A program made the position numbers and the translations under genes. Below the pieces are notes generated by a model that did not search any database, was not told where the DNA came from, and saw only the letters and a list, made by a program, of their open reading frames with translations. Positions 11,875 through 23,539 of a DNA stretch of 64,000 bases are shown here, piece by piece (the stretch's first letter is position 1; the number at the start of each line of letters is the position of its first letter). Source of the DNA: Serpula lacrymans var. lacrymans S7.9 (lineage: Eukaryota; Basidiomycota; Agaricomycetes; Boletales; Serpulaceae); assembly GCF_000218685.1 (NCBI RefSeq), contig NW_006763292.1, positions 744,562-808,561 of the forward strand, given 5' to 3'.

Positions 11875-12390
11875 TTAGGAATCGCTCTTCTACTCTCTCG
11901 CACGTTGTGCAAAAAGTCCCACTGGGCACCCGGACTCCAGGGTGAAGGAGATTTGGTTATTGGTTAGGAATATCCTGCATAGCAGATAGGTGCGCTCCTA
12001 GCGACGGCCTTGTAGTGCTTTGGGAGAAGAACCAAAACCTTTGATACGCGGCCCCCAGCGTTAAGGGGAGTACTTAGCTCAGCAGTCGGTGTAGAACTGC
12101 TGTTGATTAGAATTTACATACAAAACTTCGCTTTCTCTTTCCTCTGACCAGGCCGGGCACTTGCCTCCGCCAGTCTGGAGAAGGGTTGACAGCTTAACAA
12201 GCGGACCACCCCCTGACAACCGTTCGGACCAGGGTTTATTACAAATACCTTTTATATACCTTTCAAATACTATAGTGTGGGTAGTCGGAGATTGAGATCT
12301 GATACTCAGCTGGGAAGAGGTTGATCCACAGATAGCAAGCGGGGACCCCCAGTTACCTTTTTTTTTTACTTTACAAGAGAACAAGTCGAC

Positions 12391-13454
12391 ATGTTGTTGC
12401 AACCTCGAATGGATGTCAACGCTCTGTTGCACAACATGCGTGCACAGATCTTGACATTGACCACTCAACTCGCCGAGCTGCAGGCAAATCCCCCTGCGGC
12501 AACCCCCTCGGTTGAGAAGAAATTCAATAAGAAAGTCGAAGTCGTCGCTGACCCTGGCGCCTTTGAGGGAGACAGAGCGTGATTTACCGAATGGTGGATC
12601 AAACTCCAAATATGGGTTAAGGCAAATTGGGACGCATTTGCCAACAATTTTAAGGTAGCCACTGCAGTGCCATCTCGACTAAAGGGACCTATGGCGGGTC
12701 AATACACCCAAGTTAGATTGTAGGAGTGCTACACCACGGGAGTGTGGCCCACCTGGGACAATCTCAAAGTAGAGATCGAAAAATATTTCAAGCCGCAAGC
12801 TGAGCAAGACTGGGCACATCAGCAAATCTGTTCCTTCAAACAAGGCAATATGAGGACAGATGATTTCGTAACCCAGTTCCTGGCCCTCTCCATCCAAGGG
12901 GGTCTTGGTAATGAACATGCAGTAGAGCTGCTGGAACGCAATGTGAACCCCCACATTGCAGAACAGCTTTATCTGCAGGATATGAGAAATGAGAATCTCT
13001 CTCAAGCAGCAGAGGAGGTTCAAAAAATAGGTAGGGCCATAGAGCTCTACAAAATGCACCAAGGTGGCGAGACCACCAAAAACAACCAATCCCAGAGGCG
13101 CCCTGGGTCATCAAACCATCATAATCATCTCACAGGTTCAAGCCGTTCGGGCTGCAACCAGGGCAGGGAGCCCCCATGGATATCGGCACGGTCCAAGGAG
13201 GACAGATGCGCAGATTCAAGGGGAACTGCTACAATTGCGGCCAAGAGGGACACATGTCCCGAGACTGCAGAAAAGGAGCGCAGGCCGCTCAACAAAAAAA
13301 TAATCAAGGGCGCCAGGCGCACCAATTAGAATCCGAAAAACCGGACGATCGGCTCCAGACTCTGGCCTGTCGATCCTATGACAAAATCCGGGCCTTCTTC
13401 TATGATCAGTAGGCTGCTGAAATGAAGGCTCAGGGAAAAGAGTTCGGAGCTTAG
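12391..13454 (+). pseudogene. gag: Chromovirus gag (capsid and zinc-knuckle nucleocapsid), broken
   Basis: Starts at ATG 12391. Capsid-type sequence (PTWDNLKVEIEKYFKPQ, FVTQFLALSIQGG) runs to about 13060. A single C-X2-C-X4-H-X4-C zinc knuckle lies at 13227-13268. TGA at 12580, TAG at 12721 and TAG at 13410 interrupt the frame; each can arise by one C-to-T or G-to-A change. A frame change (frame 1 to frame 3) falls at the C run near 13170, just before the MDIG motif that commonly precedes the nucleocapsid. Gag ends at TAG 13452-13454, and pol is read in the -1 frame relative to it. Gag assembles the virus-like particle that packages element RNA. Confidence 0.88.
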
Positions 13455-16400
13455 GTCACTTGGGTGCCTTTGCTCCACAAAACAATGAAGTAGCCCACAA
13501 CAAAGTGGCCCCTGCTCCGGGGTGTTGCATGAGCAACAATGGAAAGAAGGGGATGGCTCCCCAATTTGTAAATAGATTTCAAAAGTTATCAGAAATATGT
13601 ACTTGTATGAAGCATTGTAACTGTAATATTTATGATACTACCGCTGCACCAGCGTCTCCCTTGGAGCGTGGCCCCGGCGAGACAAACAATAGGGTGCTTG
13701 ATTCTGGTAAAAATAAAATAGAAAAACATGTAATTTTTGATACCTCTTCTTCTTCACTGGAGCCACCATTTCCCGGAATCCCAAGGCGTGTGTTGATGCG
13801 CACATATTTATTCCAAAAAGAGATCTGTTTAGATGTTGGTGTGGAAAACCTTGCCTGGGGCATAATACACCCAACCAGTGCGTTGCTTGATTCAGGCGCT
13901 AACGGAATCTTCATAGATCAGGTCTGGGCAGAGCAGATTGGACTCCCCCTTGTAAAATTAAATCCATCTATTCCCGTCTATAACGTTGACGGTACGCTTA
14001 ACGCAGGTGGCTGTATCACACACAAATGTTCCTTTGTTGTTGAATACCAAGGACACAGAGAACGAGTCACCGCCGAAGCTACCCAACTAGGGAAGATTAA
14101 TTTAATCTTGGGCTGGACCTGGCTATTTAAACACAATCCTGAGATTGACTGGCAGACAGGGGTTGTCACATTGTCACATTGCCCTCAGGAGTGTGTGAAC
14201 TTGGGTAAACCAAATCATGTCCGTCACAATGAGTGTCTTGAGAAGATAAACGCTGGTCACGTTTATGAGCTCAGATCTTTAGAAAAGATCGATGATAACA
14301 ATGATGAGGTAAAACCCGAAAAAGAGATTAAGAGGCTGGTACCTCCCCAGTACCATGACTTCTGGAAAGTCTTTTCTAAACATAAAACTTAAGAACACTT
14401 CCCAGAGGCTAAGCCTTGGGACCATGCTATAGATTTGAAGGACACCTTCAAACCAAGAAAAGGACACATGATACCACTCTCTGCTCCAGAAAGAGATGAG
14501 GTATCAAATTTCATAGATGAACAGCTTAGGAAGGGTTACATCAGACCTTCCAAGAGCCCTATAACGTCCCCGGTGTTCTTCCTTCCTAAAAAGGATGGTA
14601 AGAAGCGTATGATTATGGACTATCATTACGTGAATGAGCACACGGTTAAAAATGTGTATCCGCTGCCTTTGATCAGTCAGCTAGTAGACAAGTTGGCTGG
14701 TGCCAAGATCTTAACAAAGATGGATCTCAGATGGGGGTACAATAATGTACGAATCAAAGAGACAGATGCTTGGAAGGCCGCGTTCACATGCCACCAAGGG
14801 TCCTTTGAACCCCTTGTTATGTTCTTTGGATTGACCAACTCACCGGCAACCTTCCAGAGCATAATGAACGAGATCTTTGCGGATATGGAAAACTGTGTTG
14901 TCATTTACATTGACAATTTGTAAATATTTACGAAGTCGGACAATGAGGCTGAGCATGACAGGATCGTGCAAGAAGTCCTTTGACGCTTACAGGAACGGGA
15001 CCTATTCGTCAAACCCGAAAAATATAACTTTAAAGTGAAGGAAGTAGACTTCCTTGGTATGATCATAGGCCAGAACGGAATCAGGATGGACCCTGAGAAA
15101 GTTCAAGCTATATTGGACTGGCCAGAACCTACTCGCGTCAAAGGAGTTAGGGCCTTCCTTGGCTTAGGCAATTTCTACCGAAGGTTTATCACAAAAATCA
15201 CGAGACCGTTGAACGATCCCACTAAAAAAGACATTATTTGGCACTGGGGCGCCAAGGAACAAGAAGCTTTCGATAAGCTTAAACAGGCGTTTACAACGGC
15301 GCCCATATTAGCATTTCCAGAATTGGACAAAGAGTTCCGGCTAGAAACCAACTCTTCTGATTTTGCTACTGGGGCTGTTTTGTCAATTAAATGCCCTGAC
15401 AATCTTTGGAGGCCTTGTGCCTATTTATCACATAGTTTGTTGCCTACGGAGCGCAACTATCAAATTTACGACAAAGAGATGCTGGCCATCATTAGAGCCT
15501 TAGAGCACTGGCGGCACTACTTAGAAGGTGCTAGACACCAATTTGAAATTTGGACCAATCATAAGAATCTGGAGTATTTTATGACGGCCCGAGACTTGAA
15601 CTGAAGACAGGCTCGCCACGCGGTATACTTGTCAAGGTTCAATTATAAATTAATTTATAAGCCTGGAAGCTCTATGGGGAAAGCAAATGCTTTGTCCAGA
15701 AGAGAGGATCATGCCAATGGCATCGAGGATGATAACAAAGGCGTCACCCTGATAGACCAATCCAGGGTTGCCAATGTTAGAATCGGGCAGGATTCCGACC
15801 TTTTGGAAGTCTTCAAGAAAGACATCTCCTCAGAAGAGAAGGCGCGCCTTGATGGCAATGAGAACTATTTATGGGAAGACGGGCTCTTCCATTTTAAAGA
15901 CAAAATCCATGTGCCTGAGTCCGCAAGGATCAAGGCAATAGATAGACATCATGACACTCCAGTGGCTCGGCACCCTGGGTGGCAACGAACAATGGAGTTG
16001 ATCTCCAGAAACTATATGTGGCCTGGCATGGTCAAAGACGTACAGGAATACATAAAATCCTGTCTGAGATGTGCCATGGCTAAGAATTCTCACCAACCGC
16101 CGGCCGGTAAACTTATGCCGAATCCGATACCAGCTGGTCCCTGGCAAAATATATTGGTTGATTTCACAACGGATCTACCCGAGTCAAATGGGTATGATTC
16201 AGTAATGGTGGTAGTAGATCGCTTCTCCAAAGAAGTGGTATTCATACCCACCAATAAAACCATTACTGCCACTGGTACGGCAGATTTATTCAAAGATTTT
16301 GTAAGGTCTATCCATGGGTTACCAGAAACGGTTATCTCCGATAGAGGGCCACAATTTGCTAGCAAATTTACAAAAGAGTTATGCCGGATGCTGGGCATCA

Positions 16401-17200
16401 AACCTAAGTTATCAACAGTGTTCCATCCGCAGACCGATGGACAAACGGAGAGACTCAACCAGGAGTTGAAGCAATACCTCCGTATATTTATTAATGACAG
16501 GCAGACGGATTGGGCCAAGTGGCTAAAGATAGCCCAGTTCTCTTATAATATTAAACAGTCGTCAGCTACAGGAAAGGCACCATTTGAGGTTACTAGATTG
16601 TACCTCCCCAAAATGGGTGTAGAACCTGGTAAAAGCAAGAACGAGGCTGCTGGGAACATGGCCAAAGACATGAAGTCTGTCTTGGACAAAACGCACAAGG
16701 CGCTATTCGAAACTGCAGAGCAGATAAAAGACAGGGCAGAGCGTAGACACTCTAAAGCCCCTGACTACAAGGTTGGCGACCTGGTCTGGTTAGATACCGA
16801 CCACTTAAAGTTACAAGATCGGCAGTCTAGAAAACTGACCGAAAAATGGATTGGCCCTTACCAGATTAAGGAAGTCAAACCCAACGCAGTGGAGCTGGAA
16901 CTCCCAAAATGAATGAGGGTAGTACCCACGGTCAATATTAGCCGTGTGAAACCCTACAAAGGGCCGCTGCCGGGACAGCGTATAGACCAGCCCGGGCCGG
17001 TTGTAGTCACCCTGGAAGGTGAAGAAGAGTTTGAAGTTGAACGGGTGGTGGATGCACACTTGAAGCGTGGCAAATTAGAGTTCCTAGTCCTATGGAAGGG
17101 CTATGGAGACGAGGACAGAACGTGGGAACCAGAAGCCCATCTGGACAATTCCCGCGATGCTGTTCACAAATTTTATTCTAAGAACCCCTCAGCTCCTTAG
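13442..17200 (+). pseudogene. pol: Chromovirus pol (protease, RT, RNase H, integrase, chromodomain), broken
   Basis: One frame (frame 2) carries the whole polyprotein. Protease DSGA lies at about 13889; RT at about 14450-15000 with [11 protein letters not shown] and [12 protein letters not shown]; RNase H-like region about 15300-15620; integrase H-H-C-C finger 15945-16075; catalytic core 16140-16480 (VDFTTDLP, ISDRGPQF, TERLNQELK); chromodomain 17010-17190 (VVDAHLKRGKLEFLVLWKG). Stops occur at 14390, 14921, 14981, 15602 and 16910. The RT active site, normally Tyr-Ile-Asp-Asp, reads Tyr-Ile-Asp-Asn at 14906-14917. Chromodomains of this class are known to tether integration to histone-marked heterochromatin, which fits the surroundings. 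Confidence 0.93.
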
Positions 17201-17211
17201 AAGGGGGGTAG
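17198..17211 (+). promoter_or_regulatory. Polypurine tract of the chromovirus
   Basis: TTAGAAGGGGGGTAG abuts the 3' LTR start. It is the expected primer site for plus-strand synthesis. A matching tract precedes the 3' LTR in the deleted copy at 1560-1572 and in the relic at about 28095. Confidence 0.8.
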
Positions 17212-17627
17212 TGTTACGATAACACAATTTTTGGACCTTTCCTTCATTTTAATTCTCCGCTTTAACCTTGTATACTTTAGCTTTCACACATGGTGCCACG
17301 CGGCACTTCCCCTTTTGTTCAAACTCCTCTTTCTCGCGCTGCATTGCCTTCTTCTTATTTTAGATACAACTCTCTCACACAATGGAGCTGGTCATGCAGG
17401 CTAGGCCCCATGACATCATCAGCCACTGACTTTATCAACTGTACAGTACATAATTACAAACACTCTGTATTAGTATATATACCCCAATAGATCCAGGAGA
17501 TTCCTTAGCGAGTCCTCCTGTTGCATACCAACAAGCTCTCTGCAGCTTAAGGGGTAACCACTCCCCATTCACTATTTTTATAGTGTGTTCTTGTGTGCGC
17601 CAGAGTAACTAACTCTTGGTTGTTACA
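17212..17627 (+). repeat. 3' LTR of the chromovirus (LTR family 1)
   Basis: 416 bp, TGTTACGATAAC...GGTTGTTACA, followed by the CCTCC duplication at 17628-17632. Differences from the 5' LTR are mostly transitions. Confidence 0.92.
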
Positions 17628-18180
17628 CCTCCTCTGAATCATATTGGTAGCTAGGTGGGTCCAATTCAGCATTGGGTGTACCAAAACCCTCCAGGACCGC
17701 TAACTGGTATGATAAGTCTGCTGTTTGATTTGATACCTTAGCAATCAATGCATCCCAGTCCTGCGACTCCAAATCATCACTTTTATCCTTGATATTGGGC
17801 TTTGAGTGAGCATTCACACCATAATGAAGTTCTACCAGCCATTCAAGTCGACAATTCAAACCAAAGTCAGCACACAAGTCACTCTACAGTTGGCTAGGAT
17901 ACTCAGTTGTAGTTGCTGTGATTCATAGTTCAAGGAGTGCTTGTCCCTTTTCTTTTGATTCCTACACATAGCAGATTCAACTGACTTGGACGGATAATGT
18001 GAACCTGGAACACAATTTTCTTCTTCAGGTAGGTTTACCCGTTTATCCTTGAAGTTCCAAGTCTTCCCTATCTTGAGATTAAACCCAGCCCTTCAATTTT
18101 TGGGATTGTCCCTCATCCTATTCAGCAGTTCAAGCTCTGTAAAAAAAACCAAAGAGGTACTCTGTTACACACCTTACAGT
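17628..18180 (-). pseudogene. Unknown minus-strand gene end, abutting the chromovirus
   Basis: Two adjoining minus-strand stretches look coding: 18170-17885 after a TTTTTTTTACAG acceptor (VNLPEEENCVPGSHYPSKS, SLNYESQQLQLSILANC) and 17877-17628 (DWDALIAKVSNQTADLSYQL, LDPPSYQYDSEEV). They are in different frames, so a frameshift or short intron lies between. The last codons and stop fall exactly at the chromovirus insertion site. No family recognised; this strand competes with the plus-strand gene at 9930-11459 for the same few bases. Confidence 0.35.
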
Positions 18181-18299
18181 TATTTCCTGCCCTCTGACCT
18201 TATTGTTAATCACTCCACTGGCAGTGTTATTGAGATGAAGAGTTAATAACTCGGAAGAGCGGGTGCGTTTCATAGATATTTGTGGTACTTGTTTAAGAT

Positions 18300-18880
18300 C
18301 TGACATGGCTGCCCTGTGAACTGGAAGAAATTGTACAAGAACTTGAAGCTACTAGGAGCTCAGGCTAATGACTGCAGCATTGCACTAGTATTTATGCCCG
18401 AGGACTCACAAATGGATTTTTATTTCAGGAAGTGATTCCTTGAGGATCCAGCCATTCATAATTTAGGTGCCAGTATGTGTGCTGGGTTCTATTTTCTTTT
18501 CAGCTTGAACAGCCTTCAACTGTTACAATACTATTGTTGGACAATAGGTGCAATTGGTCTGGGGAGAAGCTGAATAACTCACCAGTCTTTGAGCTTTAGA
18601 CTGTTGGAACTTGACCAGGAGATATAATTTTTAGTGTTCTAGCTGCCTATGTAGAAAAATAAGCAAGAACTTGAAGCATTGGAGCAGCGGATCAAAATCA
18701 AAAAGACGACACATGTTTTGGAATGGTTCTGCAATTTCTGGTCACACTGGGTTACAGCGGCACTCACAGACCAAATCAGGCGGAGCTTACAAGTCAAATT
18801 CTGCCAGGTCACACCAAGTCCTGATGCTGGTGGTATGTGCGGTACATACCAAAGCGGAGCTAGCGGTCCTTGATTGATTA
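18300..18880 (+). other. Possible exons of an unknown plus-strand gene
   Basis: The clearest stretch is 18665-18873, open in one frame (LEALEQRIKIKKTTHVLEWF, then DQIRRSLQVKFCQVTPSPD), ending in TGA. An upstream piece near 18320-18365 (EEIVQELEATRSSG) is similar in style. Charged helix-like sequence suggests a coiled coil. No family recognised. Confidence 0.3.
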
Positions 18881-19278
18881 TCTTGGTGTGTGATTGCCTG
18901 TTTTGGTCACCTAGTCACAACTCCATCATTGTTTTCATTTCTCCAGACGCTTTGAGGCCCTAATCAGCTCAGTAAGTATCTGGCATTGTAGGGGCCTACC
19001 TATTGACGTTTTCTAGAAAGATATTACAATATTCCCAGCACGAGATCTGGTCAAATCTGGCCATCTTTCCCTCAAAATTCACACTTCTGGAGTTCAAGAG
19101 CATAATGTCAGGTCTGTTGTTGTTGCTACAGATAAGCTATTCACTAAATTCTTTCACAATTATATTCTCTATACTATATTCTACAGCTGACAATTTTCTA
19201 GCTACCTGTACAGTGATCGTTGAGCCTCTGGAGGCCCAAGTGCATATCTCTTACCGGTTGCATCCGGTGTCCAACAAT

Positions 19279-19683
19279 AGTAACACAATTTTTGGACCTT
19301 TAAATTTCATTCTCCTCTTCAACTTTCTTTTGTAGTTTTCACACCCTGTACCATGCGGCGCTTTCCATTATTGTTCAAACTCCACTTCTCACGCTGAACT
19401 GCCTTTTCTATTTTTAGATACAAGTATCTCACACAGTGGAGCTGGTCACACGGGCTGTGCCCCATGACATTATCAGCCACTGCCTCCATCAACTGTATAG
19501 TACACATGTACAAACAACCTGTAGTAGTATATATACCCCAACAAATCAAGGAGACTCCCAGCGAGTCCTCCTGTTGTTTACCCACAACTAACTCGGTCCT
19601 ATTCTAAGGGTAACCACTCCCCTCACTACCTTTATAGCTTTGTCTGAGTTGTGCGCCAGAGTATCAAAACTTTGGTCGTTACA
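19279..19683 (+). repeat. LTR family 1 copy, 5' edge decayed
   Basis: Matches LTR family 1 from TAACACAATTTTTGGACC to GGTCGTTACA at 19683. The first bases are altered (AATAGTAACAC) and I could not read a target duplication. Confidence 0.75.
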
Positions 19684-20250
19684 TCAAGTACCAAAAAGTC
19701 AACTTGATTATATTTGGTAGACGTATTCTCAATAACAGTGTGACCTCATTACCTCAAAAAGCTATTGTTATCCCAGGTACTACAATTTTTCTTTTTGGTA
19801 TTTTGCTCAGGGTTTTGCTGGGTCTGCCTTTCTTCACAGCCACCAAGTACCAAAAAGTCAACTTGCCCATCGTGGGTAGGCCCCCCTATTTTATGCATTT
19901 GATATAACTACCGTATAATCACCTTGCTGTCAGCATCACATCATGGCAAGTTACGGCTCTTATAAAAATTTTAGGCCACACCATTTACTCAAAAACAGCC
20001 TTTACATCCCAAAAAGTCCTTCAAGAAAACATACCCTGCTTGTGCAGTACTAAGTGTTATATGGTCACTGTAATGCACATTAGGTATAAAATGTACTCTA
20101 AAGTTGTGTGCAATTGATTTTCCACCTTTTGCATCTATGCCTGACAACAAAGGTGATAGGGAATACTAGCATAGTTTGGAGAACAACAAGTGTGGCCAAA
20201 GTTCTGCCTTGGAGCTGGGCCCCAGGAAAAGGCTGTAACCTGAGTTTAAC
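19684..20250. other. Anonymous stretch with a repeated 22-bp motif
   Basis: The motif CAAGTACCAAAAAGTCAACT occurs at 19686 and again about 160 bp downstream near 19846. The sequence around the two copies is otherwise only loosely similar. No gene recognised. Confidence 0.4.
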
Positions 20251-20254
20251 TTGT

Positions 20255-20888
20255 ATGATGCAGCAACGCTGGCAGCTATCCTACCAGTGCTTCACCAGGC
20301 AAAGTACTTGCTAATGTTTGACTTACTATCTGTACAGTTCTACCCAAGGTCCTATCGTCCATCATAGATTTCTTTTTGGGCAAGCAATACATGCATTATG
20401 TAATGTCCAGAGCCTTATTGAAAATGATATTGAACCTATGGTTTCAGACAAACCTGAAGAGAGCTATACATCTGAGTATGAGACTGTCTTCTTTCTCTGT
20501 ATTTCTATTCATCCGCTCCTTAATTTCTAGGGAACGTAAAGAACAAGTTGTATCTTTAGAGCTGCTTAATATTAATCTGAGGCTGGAGAAAGATTTGATG
20601 AGAGAAGATTCCTCTGGAGAAGAAATAATCCATATTGCTGACTTGGTATGGACATTTTTCTTACCACAACATACTCTTACAATAATGTTGTTTTACAGAT
20701 TCAAAAATGTGCTAATGGGGCTAAGGCAGATAATACAAAAGGTCTTAAAGGCGCGGTCATTAATTGGATCACTCCTAAAGGTCAAGTTGCCTTACATTCA
20801 TTATAATGTGAAGACTGGCTGCAAATTTAATCAAGAGCTTATGGGGGCTCTTCAATGCCCAGCAGGGATGGATTGGTCAAACTTAGAG
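20255..20888 (+). pseudogene. DUF6698-like protein gene fragment, multi-exon
   Basis: Plus-strand exons give, in order, AAILPVLHQAKYLLMFDLL (about 20265), FGQAIHALCNVQSLIEND (20373-20470), LLNINLRLEKDLMREDSSGE with IIHIADL (20535-20645), and after a short intron (GTATGG...TTACAG) KADNTKGLKGAVINWITPKG (20725-20780) with a decayed remainder ending near GMDWSN. This order resembles the DUF6698 proteins I recall from Agaricomycetes, whose biochemical role is unknown. Stops and frame changes indicate a truncated pseudogene lacking the family's C-terminal half. Confidence 0.6.
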
Positions 20889-21023
20889 TGAATCATTCAA
20901 TTTGTCTTTGATTTGATGTATTGATCCATTCTTATAAGCCGCACGGGGTCACTGGCTGCTACCAAAATTATGACGGGGCCGTTTTCTATCAGTAGTATCA
21001 AAGTCAATACACAATGTCTAATC

Positions 21024-21550
21024 CTGTCACAGCGGATCATCTCGCTGAAACTGCATTATCATACTTCACAGCCTGTTGCATAAAGAAAGTTACTGACATG
21101 TATAATCTGTATGACAATGTAGCTAAGAAGTAGCATCAAACTCTGGAGTCAGCTTACCACAAGAATAAGAATATTTGGTATTATGAGAAGGTGTGAAATC
21201 AGGCTATGTTCTAAGCTTTTGGTAAGCAACTCTGTCTATATAGCACCATTCTGATGTACTACAAGACCCATATGCAAAACCATGAGAAAAAACATTGCAG
21301 CTTGCAAGTATCCCAGCAGTTACATCAAAGTGGCTACCATACAAGTCTTATAATGCTGACAATAGTGTACTTTAGAGGTAAGCTGAAGACCAGCGAGAGC
21401 AGACTGGTGAATTTGGTGATTTGTGACATGGCTCCCAGAGGTTATGACATATTATCTGCAATGCTAGAGGATCACTCAAAAGACTGCTGCTGCAACTTTG
21501 TTGGGTGTGATGATTGTGATGTATGTTGTGGCTTCCACCAACTCACCTAG
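21024..21550 (+). other. Unknown weak ORFs
   Basis: An ATG at 21024 opens NPVTADHLAETALSYFTACC and KVTDMYNLYDNVAKK before a TAG at about 21131. A second open frame at 21254-21550 ends in a cysteine-rich tail (DCCCNFVGCDDCDVCCGFH). Nothing recognised. Confidence 0.25.
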
Positions 21551-21667
21551 TAAATATAAATCATTACATTATAATCCATCAGAATGATATATTATTGAAA
21601 CATGTCAGAGTTAATAACACTTTACAACTGTATACATGGTTTTGTTGGACTCTCACTGATTTTCTGA

Positions 21668-21765
21668 TGAATGTCTGGTGCATTTGGGGTAGGTCTAGTC
21701 ATGTGACTATGCACATAGCCAAAAAAGTCTGTTGATTATGCAAACCTTGTTTAGGCATATCTGTG
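21668..21765. repeat. About 95-bp repeat shared with 34961-35055
   Basis: Both copies start near GTCTGGTGCATTTGGGGTAG and continue through GTCATGTGACTATGC and GCAAACCTT, with about 90 percent identity. At the second site the repeat lies just downstream of a Plavaka stop codon, so it may mark the 3' flank of that element family. Confidence 0.6.
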
Positions 21766-21769
21766 CTTC

Positions 21770-22285
21770 TGATGAAAACTGACATGGAGAAGACTCGTGC
21801 CAGCTTACATGAGAAATAATCTGCTTGATCATTAAAGCTACTAAATAATGCTGGTGAACACAAGTATATGTTAACTCTGTATTTCCCCTAAGAAAATAAT
21901 AACTCAAAGCTGCTGTATCCATCATGGGAAAATTAAAAGTACCTGTGCTGGGACAGTCTCAGATTGACAACCATACATTTAGACTGCATATATTTAAGCC
22001 TGTAAGTTTGTATTTCAGACATCCAATGCATACATTTTATAGCAAATATGCAGGTTTTCAGCGGCCCAATTACTTCTCATCATGCAAGTCCTGCTTTGTC
22101 CTGCCTCAGTCCAGTCATTGCTACTTCCTTTGGTTATCTCACTCCACCTATGCTCCTCCATTCTAAACTGGCATATGGTTTTCTGATAGTAGCACCACAT
22201 AGCCCAACAGTTCCTCCTATGTTTATGGCACCAGATTAGCCATATTTGGCACACACTGCCCCTTCCTCATATTCTTTGCTGTCCT
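21770..22285. other. Anonymous stretch
   Basis: Only short overlapping ORFs in several frames, none with a recognisable family or splice pattern. Confidence 0.35.
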
Positions 22286-22289
22286 ACTA

Positions 22290-23539
22290 TCAGTGTTTAT
22301 CCTTTCTTTAGTCTCAATTTGATGGACATGACTCAGCTTACCCAGGTTGTTGTACTCCTAAGGACAATGTGACAATGGGACACCACTATCTGCCAGTTGA
22401 TCTCAGGATTGTGTTTAAATAACCAGGTTCAGCCTAATATTAAATTAACCTCCCCTAGTTGGATAGCTTTTGTGGTGACTTGTTCTCTGTGTCCCTGGTA
22501 TTCAACCCAAAAGAACATTTGTGCGTAATACAGCCACTTGCATTGAGCTGACTATCCAGCTGTTAATTTTCTAATTGGTGCATCTGGCACCATTGGTTGT
22601 TGTGATTTTGGGTGGCCTGCACCCTGTTTTTACAGTCTTGGCATCTGTCCCTCTTGCCTGCAAATGTAGCAGTTTCCCTTGAATCTGTGCATCTGTTCTT
22701 GGATAATGCTAATATCCATAGGGGCCCCCTGCCCTGGTTTTAGCTCAAATAGCTTGAATCCGTGAAAATGGTTTTAATTTTGGTTTGAGTCTTGGCAAAA
22801 CTGCAGTTGAGAGATTGAAGTTATTTTTGAAGGCCATGAAGTTGGCCTTCACCCATATTTGGAGCTTTACTCACCATTTTAGCCCTATTTTTATCAAAAG
22901 TGCTGGGGTGAGCGACAATCTCAACCTTTTTGTTGAATTTTGGTTCAACTTGTTCAGGGGGATTGGCCTGAAGTTTGCTGAGTTTTGCCACCAACTGCAT
23001 GATTTGCTGCCTTATCCTGTGAAGGATGGTGTTGACGTCAATCTGTTCTGGTTGCATTGACATGGAGACTTGTTCTCTTGGTAAAGTAAAAACAATGTAA
23101 CTGGGGGTCCCCACTTGCTATGTGGTCTGCTTGTTAAGCTGCCAACCCTTCTCCAGACTGGCAAAGGTAGGTGCTTGGCCTGGTTAGAGACAAAAAAAAG
23201 AAGAAATTTATCGAAGATTCATAAACACCAGTGGTTTTTCACTAACTAATGCTGCCTTAACACTGGGGGACATGTACAAGTTTCCCTTCAGAGCAACCAT
23301 ATATCCAGCTCTGTCCCCTTAGCACTGAGGTCTGTGCACCCAAATTCAATTGTCTGTTTCCTTGAACTTGGGGAACAACCTTATGGTATTGTATTTCTGT
23401 CTGTCACCAAACCCAACAAGTGGTGCATCACCAAGTAAGATTTTCAAACTGAGAACATGTTATGCTGAGGTGCATAGCCACTTAAGCCTGTGTACCAGCT
23501 TTGTATAATGTGCGTGAGAGTAGTAAGACCAAGTTCTAG
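22290..23539 (-). pseudogene. Truncated gypsy chromovirus: leader, gag and start of protease region
   Basis: On the minus strand the leader (23539-23115) aligns with the leader of the complete chromovirus (GCCAGTCTGGAGAAGGGTTG-type block). Gag follows from about 23063 (VNTILHRIRQQIMQLVAKL, EPKFNKKVEIVAHPSTFD), is collapsed by a large deletion, then shows a decayed zinc knuckle (MHRFKGNCYICRQEGQM, about 22700) and protease-domain end (VEYQGHRE, LFKHNPEINWQ at about 22420). It stops near 22290. Its 5' LTR is the family-1 copy at 23540-24374. Confidence 0.75.

Larger units (their letters stand above)
11460..17627 (+). mobile_element. Complete Ty3/gypsy chromovirus with LTRs and 5-bp target duplication
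   Basis: 5' LTR 11460-11874, 3' LTR 17212-17627, both TGTTAC...GTTACA and about 97 percent identical (roughly a dozen differences by eye). CCTCC flanks the element on both sides (11455-11459, 17628-17632). Between them lie a leader, gag, pol with protease, reverse transcriptase, RNase H, integrase and chromodomain, and a polypurine tract (AGAAGGGGGGTAG) directly before the 3' LTR. Gag has at least three stops and a frameshift, and pol has five in-frame stops plus a changed reverse transcriptase active site, so the copy is dead. It provides the reference for LTR family 1 seen across the window. Confidence 0.95.

Noticed and set aside
12079..12609. Minus-strand ORF of 176 codons
   Set aside because: Antisense to chromovirus leader and gag, with no recognisable content.
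16090..16518. Minus-strand ORF of 142 codons
   Set aside because: Antisense shadow of the chromovirus integrase.
11538..17490. Two near-identical 66-codon ORFs (MVPRGTSSFVQTPLSRA and its twin at 17290)
   Set aside because: They lie entirely within the chromovirus LTRs and recur only because the LTR recurs; similar ORFs in other LTR copies are shifted or broken.
17628..17632. CCTCC at the chromovirus and at the family 4 LTR as a shared integration hotspot
   Set aside because: The two elements are different families at unrelated loci, and other duplications in the window share no consensus; coincidence is the simpler reading.
19686..19868. Target duplication of a 160-bp element (CAAGTACCAAAAAGTCAACT twice)
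   Set aside because: A 20-plus-bp duplication with no matching ends between the copies fits no known element; more likely a small tandem duplication that decayed.
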